From NCBI RefSeq assembly GCF_026151205.1, contig NC_087072.1:3865375-3929374 (forward strand): DNA of 64,000 nucleotides. Direction: 5' to 3'. The notes under the pieces were generated by a model that was not told the origin of the DNA, did not search any database, and was given only the letters and a program-made list of their open reading frames with translations. Made by a program: the position numbers and the translations under genes. Source of the DNA: Bolinopsis microptera. Lineage: Eukaryota > Ctenophora > Tentaculata > Lobata > Bolinopsidae. Each line of letters opens with the position of its first letter. The stretch's first letter is position 1. Below, in pieces: positions 58,201 through 64,000 of this stretch.

Positions 58201-61200
58201 CCAAAATACAACAATTCGAGTGACCGCAAAACCCTAGAAAAGGGTGTGGCCCAAAACGCCCTCATTGTATTTAGTACAAAAATGCAACGAAGTCCAACTG
58301 TTTTAAGCATCATCTAGAGAGGTGATAACCGTCGAGAAATCGCTTTTAACACGAAAAGCTAACGAGATGGCTTTTTAGAACGGTTGGTCTCCGCATAAGG
58401 TACTTACTATTAAAGTAAACAAATGTACCTCACCCCCACGAGAATCCACATCTATTAAACTTCAATTTATTATTATCATATCTTATTTGCCGAATTACCT
58501 GCAATTTTCCAGAAATATAGCAAAGTTAGAGGTGTTGGGCAATCTCAGAGAGTCTCTACAGTTTATGACGAGTTTATGGCCGAATGTTTCCACAAGTCTT
58601 GCCTCCAAGTAGCGCCGGCACTTCTCCATGTGCAGACTTTTCTGGGAGAGACCCTGTACTGCCAACTGAGCAGCGAGTCCTAGTCCTGGCGGTGATTACT
58701 ATTTAGAAACTACAGTATTAGTGCTATTTAGTAACTATTATAATTAAACATACACCATATATACGCCTATACAATGTCAGGTGGTTTCTGATACGCATTG
58801 CTTTGTACTTGACATGCTTTGTACACTCCAAACCAACATTACTACAGGGGCACATCATGTGTGCATGCTAGCAATCCACAACTTTACAATAATCAAGATA
58901 CAATTGGAGAACAGATTTAAAAACAATCCGACAAAAACTGGCATATTGTCAGGACTATAACGTGGTCACTGGTCAAATCAAAATAATTGTGGCTCCAAAA
59001 TATGAAGATTTTTTAAAATTCTAAATTACGGTAAAAGCTCGAATATAAGGAAAATCAACAAATAACCTTGTGTTATGTCACAACAATCCCCACAATGGGC
59101 AGCACTGGATACTGCCCCGAAGAAGAGAAGTTACTTAATCTCAATCACAAACCTGCTATCACAGTTCTCAGTTCATGGCCTGATGCCAGCTTCTTGCACC
59201 ACAAACCTGCTATCATAGGTGTATTCTCAGTTCCTGGCCTGATGACAGATACTTGTATCACAAACCTGCTATCATAGGTGTATTCTCAGTTCCTGGCCTG
59301 ATGCCAGATTCCTGTCCACCCCCGTATAACAGTGGAAGTAATGGTGCAGTAAGACGGTGATACAGCGCTCCAATACGTGGTCCATAGAACTTGTGTCCGA
59401 CCAGTGTCAGATAGTCCACTCTTAACTCTGCAACATCCACTGGGATCTTACCTGGGTTTAAACTTATAACTAGTAATATTTTACCTGGGCGTAATATTCG
59501 GCATAGCGAGTTTTTATAGCTCGAGCTTTAAGCTGTCAGGCCATGCTTATTATGGTCTTCAGCAGGCTTGTCCGCCGAGGCTAAATGGATCGGCGGCGGC
59601 GTTTCACTAAAATTACACCGGCGGCGGCGGCGTACGCCGGCGTGAGCCGTGAAATCAAGGCCAACTAAATTGAGGTCTATGAAATATGAATATGATCATG
59701 TACTTAATTTGGGTAATTTAGACTTAACTTCAACAAATGATGTTGGTATATTGTTATGGTATTATCTGCTATCAAATAAAAGTTGAGACAAATTGATACA
59801 ATTATTTTATTTAAGGTAAAATACACAAACAATAAATTATTGCTGAAATCAATGGATCTCTCAATCTTTTTTGTTGGAAACAAAATCATAGTTTTTAGAA
59901 CAAAACAGTGTATATTTGAAATTCTTAACATTCATCCTAGATCGCTGACTAAAAAGAATTAAACCTGCAGCCGACCAGGTTCTTTCAATTTCCGCACAAC
60001 TGGCAGGTATACAATGCACTATTCTTACTATTATTATCACTACTGACCCTGATTCTCAGAGCGAAATCACCACTCATATACAGCACAATTTCATGCATGC
60101 TCAATTGGTAGAGCAAGAGACGCGAAATCTCGAGGTTCTGGGATCATTCCCCAGTTGTCCCTAGTTTTTCAGAATTAATCATCACATATAGACAGCATGA
60201 GAGTAGGCCTGGCCATCTCGAAGTGATAATAATAATTAAATGTTTCGCAGATTGGCAATTGATCGGTGTAGTTGGTGTTGTACACACTGCACTGATAACG
60301 ATATCACGTTGTACGTGTAATGTAAATATAGTGTGGATAAATGCGAATATATATTCTAAATAACCAAAAAAATATTCTTACTATGTTTGAGAGTATTGGG
60401 AAAGTTTTTTGCCTATCGGCCCAAAATCTTAAAAGTTCGAATTGTAAAATTTCTTCTGCAGTCAAACTCATAAGTAGGTAGGTATCTGCTCAGTTCTTCT
60501 GATAATCAATATTGTTAAGTTAGCTAAAGGTGTGTATCATGTGTGTGTTGCCCCTAGCCGCTAATCGCTATCAGTAACACTGATATCTTCAAATGAAGAC
60601 AGAATTATTTTGAAGTCAGAAAATGCACGCCGTACGCCGATGTACGCCGGGGTGTATCGGCGGCGTTCGGCGTGGCAAAATCACCCGGCGGCGGCGGCGT
60701 TCGGCGGCGGCGGACAAGTTTCGCTACAATTATGTGTTCATTCTGCTTGAAGACCGTTCAGTTCTAGAAAAGTTCTACACTCTTTAAAACATCTCATATT
60801 GTGAGGGGTTAGTGGTCAGCCAATGGCCCTTGAAGAAATTCCCCTGTCACATAAATTACTTAAATTATGTAAATCACAGTGCTGGCAAGCACGACCGGGG
60901 AAATTTATACCACTTGATGACGTCATCAAGTTAAGCGTTTAAAAAAATTTAATTTTAACAAAATAACAACTTTTCAGGTCATTCAGGGTGGCCCAGAAGT
61001 ATCACTGATTAAGTGCTGGATCACGTATCTGCAAGATCTTAAAAGGGTCATAACTCGCTTAAATTGTGAACAACCAAATTGAAATTTTAGGGAAGCACTT
61101 CAATTATCAAACTTATGTGTCTATAAACTTTGAAGTTCCTAGCTTAAAGCGTTCTTACTTTATGGTGACAATAGTTGAAAAGAGGGAGCTGGAGTGGCGT

Positions 61201-62008
61201 ACCACACCCACTGTAATTAATTAAATTTGACGAAACTTTCAGGAAATCTAAGTTTGACCCATATCTATGATCTCTGAAATTTCTGTGCAATTCTAAGAAG
61301 AATAACGTGAGTTATTAAAGGGTTGCGTGTGTTCGGTTACATCTGGGTCACCCTGCATCTTGACAACGGAATCAACAATAATTGCAACAACATGAAAACT
61401 GTGTAAACAGCACTGTATTTCCGCGTAAGCAGCACAATAATTCCACAATCATTCCACATTTTACTTCCTACAAATACTTCTCTAGAATGGCGCCAGATTA
61501 CCTGCAAGGAAATTTCGGAGGAAATTTGGTGCTAAAGAGGTAAATTTTAGAAACCTTTCTGGTTGTGGGGCAAAGAGGACATTTTAGAAGACCTGCGCGG
61601 AATTTTAGAACTCTCTTCATGTGGGGTCCCCGGCCCAAATCATATTAGCATATTGAAATATGCTGTGTTAAGTAAATATGGATCCTTTTTGGATTCTGTG
61701 AGACAACGGACGTGTTTTTTGGGACATTGTCGGACATTAACGGACAAACATTATGAGAATTTTTCAGTTGCTGCAGGTTACAAAGTTCACTCACCTAAGG
61801 CTTGAGCAGCGTCTGTGTGGAAGAGAAGTCCAGGGAACTCCTTCTTCACCTTTCCAGCCATCTCCACTACATCAAACATTACACCAGTCTCATTGTTAGC
61901 CAGCATTATGGAGACAAGACGAGTCTGAGTGGTGCAGGCTGAGAGGACGTCCTCTACCTCCAGACCTCCTTTACTGTTCAGCTCTACTTCTGTTAGCGTT
62001 ATCAGACC
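55292..62008 (-). CDS. SCLY: Selenocysteine lyase, C-terminal five exons
   Basis: Exons 62008-61795, 59451-59266, 58685-58499, 56678-56576 and 55414-55292 join in phases 1, 1, 2 and 0 and end in TAG, giving 270 residues. Visible family motifs: [36 protein letters not shown] with the PLP lysine, [29 protein letters not shown], and the catalytic Cys in [17 protein letters not shown]. The GAACHS context fits selenocysteine lyase better than NFS1 (GSACTS). It releases selenium from selenocysteine, giving alanine, in the cytosol. The N-terminal third, with the substrate-binding start of the fold, is not in 62009-64000 and should lie past the window. Introns carry a hAT derivative and a solo G tract. 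Confidence 0.92.
56702..56743. repeat. Solo G tract between direct repeats
   Basis: About 26 G (56710-56735) directly flanked by CTGCTAAA on both sides (56702-56709, 56736-56743; 9 bp if the preceding G is counted). This looks like a homopolymer inserted with target duplication and no internal sequence. It lies in an SCLY intron. Confidence 0.6.
56930..57085. repeat. Dispersed repeat, copy 1
   Basis: CATCCAGAAAG, TCGGCAGATAATCTG and GGAAATTTG blocks recur near 61495-61580 and, inverted, near 62100-62230. No coding sense; probably a short interspersed element family of unknown type. Confidence 0.5.
57370..58170. repeat. Mariner-like debris and repeated blocks
   Basis: AGCCATATTTCCGAAAATAA followed by TTTTAAGGTATAT occurs at about 57475, 57647 and 58087. 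A block at about 57375-57430 matches the interior of the MITE at 4643-5406. No intact transposase frame. Confidence 0.55.
59145..59325. repeat. Threefold tandem copy of an SCLY exon end and splice donor
   Basis: About 58-60-bp units starting CACAAACCTGCTATCA occur at about 59148, 59201 and 59259. The last includes the real exon end (59266). Read on the gene strand, each copy carries [12 protein letters not shown]-like coding bases and a GCAG/GTTTGTG donor, so two decoy donors lie downstream in the intron. Reading past the first donor hits a stop at once. Confidence 0.75.
59861..60005 (-). pseudogene. hAT transposase C-terminal dimerisation domain remnant
   Basis: Minus strand reads [20 protein letters not shown], then [15 protein letters not shown], to a TGA. 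The ERxxSxAGxI pattern is the conserved start of the hAT C-terminal dimerisation domain. The catalytic part is deleted. Confidence 0.7.
60091..60160 (+). ncRNA. tRNA-like sequence, probable pseudogene
   Basis: A good A box (GCTCAATTGGTAGAGCA), a GAGA/TCTC anticodon-type stem and a weak B box (GGTTCTGGGATCATTCC). The loop lacks the invariant T33 and the acceptor stem does not pair, so it is likely a tRNA-derived remnant inside the hAT derivative. Confidence 0.35.
60984..61355. mobile_element. Short inverted-repeat MITE
   Basis: CAGGGTGGCCCAGAAGT at the left matches the complement of the right end (CAGGGTGACCCAGATGT). 372 bp, non-coding. Ends resemble those of the Tc1/mariner MITE at 4643, but clean TA flanks are absent. 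Confidence 0.6.
61681..61761. repeat. Fragment related to poly-G element 3
   Basis: CCTTTTTGGATTCTGTGAGA, CAACGGACGTGTTTTTTGGG, ACATTGTCGGACATTAACGG and ACAAACATT correspond to about 42470-42690 of element 3, but with only a stub of the tandem array and no G run. It lies in an SCLY intron 35 bp from exon 61795-62008. Confidence 0.75.
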
Positions 62009-63870
62009 CTGGTAACGTCCTTACAATGAGACTGTTTTAGTGAAACAGTTCTTTAAAACTCATTCATTTACACACAACCACAAAGTTTAAAATTTCCTCG
62101 CAGACCAATGTTCCCCCTAAAATTTTCTAATATACCCTAAAAAAGGTCCTAGGTCTTCTTAAACTTTCCTTTTTCGCACCAAATTTCCTTACAGATTATC
62201 TGCCGATCTGCTGTCTTTCTGGATGTGGGTTAACTGGGCAATCATCTAAATTTTCCTTATAATGGAATCTGTGATTCAGTAATTTATTTGTGATTCATTT
62301 GTGAACATTAATTTCTTAATATGATATAATATATCTGCTAAATACTTCAATGTTGTAAAATACTAGTTAATTGGTTTGGTAACGCCAATTATGTTTTATA
62401 ATTAATTCCTGAACTTTTGTAACATTCCTGATCAATAATTGTGTAACATGATATAGAAAACTGCAGAGATAAAGTACATACGATGTAGATTGTACTCACT
62501 AATAGGCAAGAATTTGCAAAGCTAAAGTTACCATGAAACTGTGATTTTCACTTTACATGCGGTGCTTGACTAAGTAGCGTACGTACGCGGTTTAATTGAA
62601 TAGTGACTTTAACGAGAAAGATTGCGGTGAATACCCTACATATTATGTTTTCGAAACTCCACACTTGGTCTAAGTAACTGCTAATTGTTATTCAACAAAG
62701 TATTAAAAGTAAAATTAGTGTACAGTGTATTAGTGTATATCAAATAAAGGGTAATATAAAGATGTCCAAACTATGCAAAATATGCAAAATACAGCTGCAC
62801 TGATTTTATTGTTATGCAGGGTGTTCCAATCAAAGTGAGCTTTACTGATGAAACTCAGGAATTCAGACGGCATACTTGAAGTTACGATCCCTGAGTTTCA
62901 TTTGCATACTCTCTTACTGTCGTATGAGAGTATGAACTCTCTCTACAGTTCAAACAGACCGCAATGAGTGCCTCCCCCTAATAAGCTTATAGTATTACAT
63001 AACAGTGAATCTTGCGGCTAACCTAATTATGATTTATGTACCAACGCTGCATATTATGTAGTAATGTGAGGGAGCGAGGGGGGAGAAAAAGTGAGTCATT
63101 GTCACATTTGTGGTACAAAACCATCAATTAAACCACTTACCACCGGCCGATTAAAAAAAATTTGCTTGTTGGCAATTTCGGAAATTTCCCACACACACAC
63201 CCACACACAGATTTACTGGGATTGTTAGTATTGATACATGACGTCTTGCATATTTGGGGACATTTAATATTTGGGGACATTAACATTTTAGGACATTTAA
63301 TTATTTAGAATTTAAAATATCTCCAGTCAGGACACTTTCAAACCATCTTGTACCTGACATGACATGACATGACATAACTACGTTTTCAAAATACACCCAA
63401 AAAAAGTCTTGTTAAAACAAAAAAACAAAAAACAAGAAGAACGGTTCTCCTTGTTAAAACAACAAAAACAAGTGAAATCGGCTGTCATCATCGGTTGGGG
63501 TGGATATTTTTTCCCGATCCATGACTCAAAGTGCCGAAGGCACAAAAGAGTCAAGGACAAGGGTTAGCGAACGAGGTTTTTTTTTGTATATGGTAGCTTT
63601 GCGACCGTACCTGCGAGCGACCGTACCTGCCTGCGCGCACACACTGTAATCGCCCACGTGACTACCTGCGCAAAGTTATTTTGCGGAATAATCCAAATTA
63701 GCTAATTGTTGGCGCGCGGCGCTGAACTGACCAAGTACATTGTTAATTTCACCATGTACATATCCCACTAGGCACTAATTGATAGCATACTATTATTATT
63801 TTGAGTTACTTATACTATTTTGCACGCATCCGTGTCGGGTGTCAGGTTGCATAAACAATAAGCATATGGT
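62009..63870. other. SCLY intron DNA
   Basis: No SCLY N-terminal exon is visible. Contents: an inverted copy of the dispersed repeat (62100-62230), a single inverted-repeat-like end GCAGGGTGTTCC at about 62818, a CA-rich stretch at 63190-63207, and AT-rich DNA. Confidence 0.5.
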
Positions 63871-64000
63871 GGGGGGAATGCAACGTCAATTAATGTCAAT
63901 TAATGTCAATTAATGTCAATTAATGTCAATTAATGTCAATTAATGTCAATGTCAGTTTTGCAAAATTTTGGAATACTGACATTAATTGACACGATATTTT
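63871..64000. mobile_element. Possible poly-G-headed element cut by the window end
   Basis: Six G followed by AATGCAACG and then about seven TGTCAATTAA units (63884-63948), and an inverted ACATTAATTGACA at the edge. G run plus short-period subterminal repeats matches the other poly-G elements, but the right end is outside the window. Confidence 0.4.

Larger units (their letters stand above)
59567..60718. mobile_element. Deleted hAT-like element with CGG arrays
   Basis: Ends CTTGTCCGCCG and its complement CGGCGGACAAG bracket 1.15 kb. Inside both ends are GC-rich CGGCGG/TACGCCGG arrays, strongly unlike the AT-rich surroundings. A hAT dimerisation-domain remnant lies within. No clear 8-bp flanking duplication was found. 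It sits in the SCLY intron between 59451 and 61795. Confidence 0.6.

Overview
The window is eukaryotic nuclear DNA from an animal. Genes are intron-rich with GT-AG splice sites, a clear TATA promoter is present, and the proteins are metazoan: a secreted Ig/Kazal-like/von Willebrand D protein, a three-finger (Ly6/uPAR-type) receptor, SKP2, a PAN/Apple protein, an SRCR plus GCC2/GCC3 membrane protein, a seven-helix receptor, glycine cleavage H protein and selenocysteine lyase. Base composition, family mix and repeat load suggest a marine invertebrate, possibly an early-branching one (ctenophore or cnidarian); I cannot fix the phylum. Gene models were assembled by hand from splice signals. Exon phases agree at every junction I joined, except the SKP2 exon 4/5 junction, which has two workable solutions.

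Layout. 0.5-9.1 kb: a secreted Ig/vWD gene (+, with one apparent frameshift) and a three-finger gene (+) whose two introns hold a poly-G-ended element and a LINE. 9.8-26.9 kb: a 17-kb near-perfect palindrome (arms about 7.8 and 8.7 kb, 0.7-kb spacer) made of nested transposon fragments, satellites and two terminal exons of an unidentified gene, all in mirror image. 28.9-52.3 kb: a SKP2 gene (-, 23 kb, about 428 aa) whose introns contain four opposite-strand genes (PAN/Apple, SRCR/GCC, a one-pass membrane protein, a GPCR) and four large repeats. 52.7-54.4 kb: complete GCSH (-). 55.3-62.0 kb: the 3' five exons of SCLY (-), continuing off the right edge.

The most interesting content is a set of insertions bounded by homopolymers: a run of G at the left end, a run of C at the right end, a 20-30 bp inverted repeat just inside, and short-period subterminal repeats whose sequence differs from element to element. 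Four are complete (about 4.54-6.00, 29.56-33.20, 42.41-44.67 and 48.41-49.15 kb). Each is flanked by a short direct repeat, exactly 6 bp where it can be resolved. For two of them the uninterrupted target sequence exists elsewhere in the window, so insertion with target duplication can be read directly. A solo G tract between 8-9 bp direct repeats (56.7 kb) and a G-headed repeat cut by the window end (63.87 kb) may belong to the set. I know of no transposon class defined by poly-G/poly-C ends, and no transposase for them is recognisable here.
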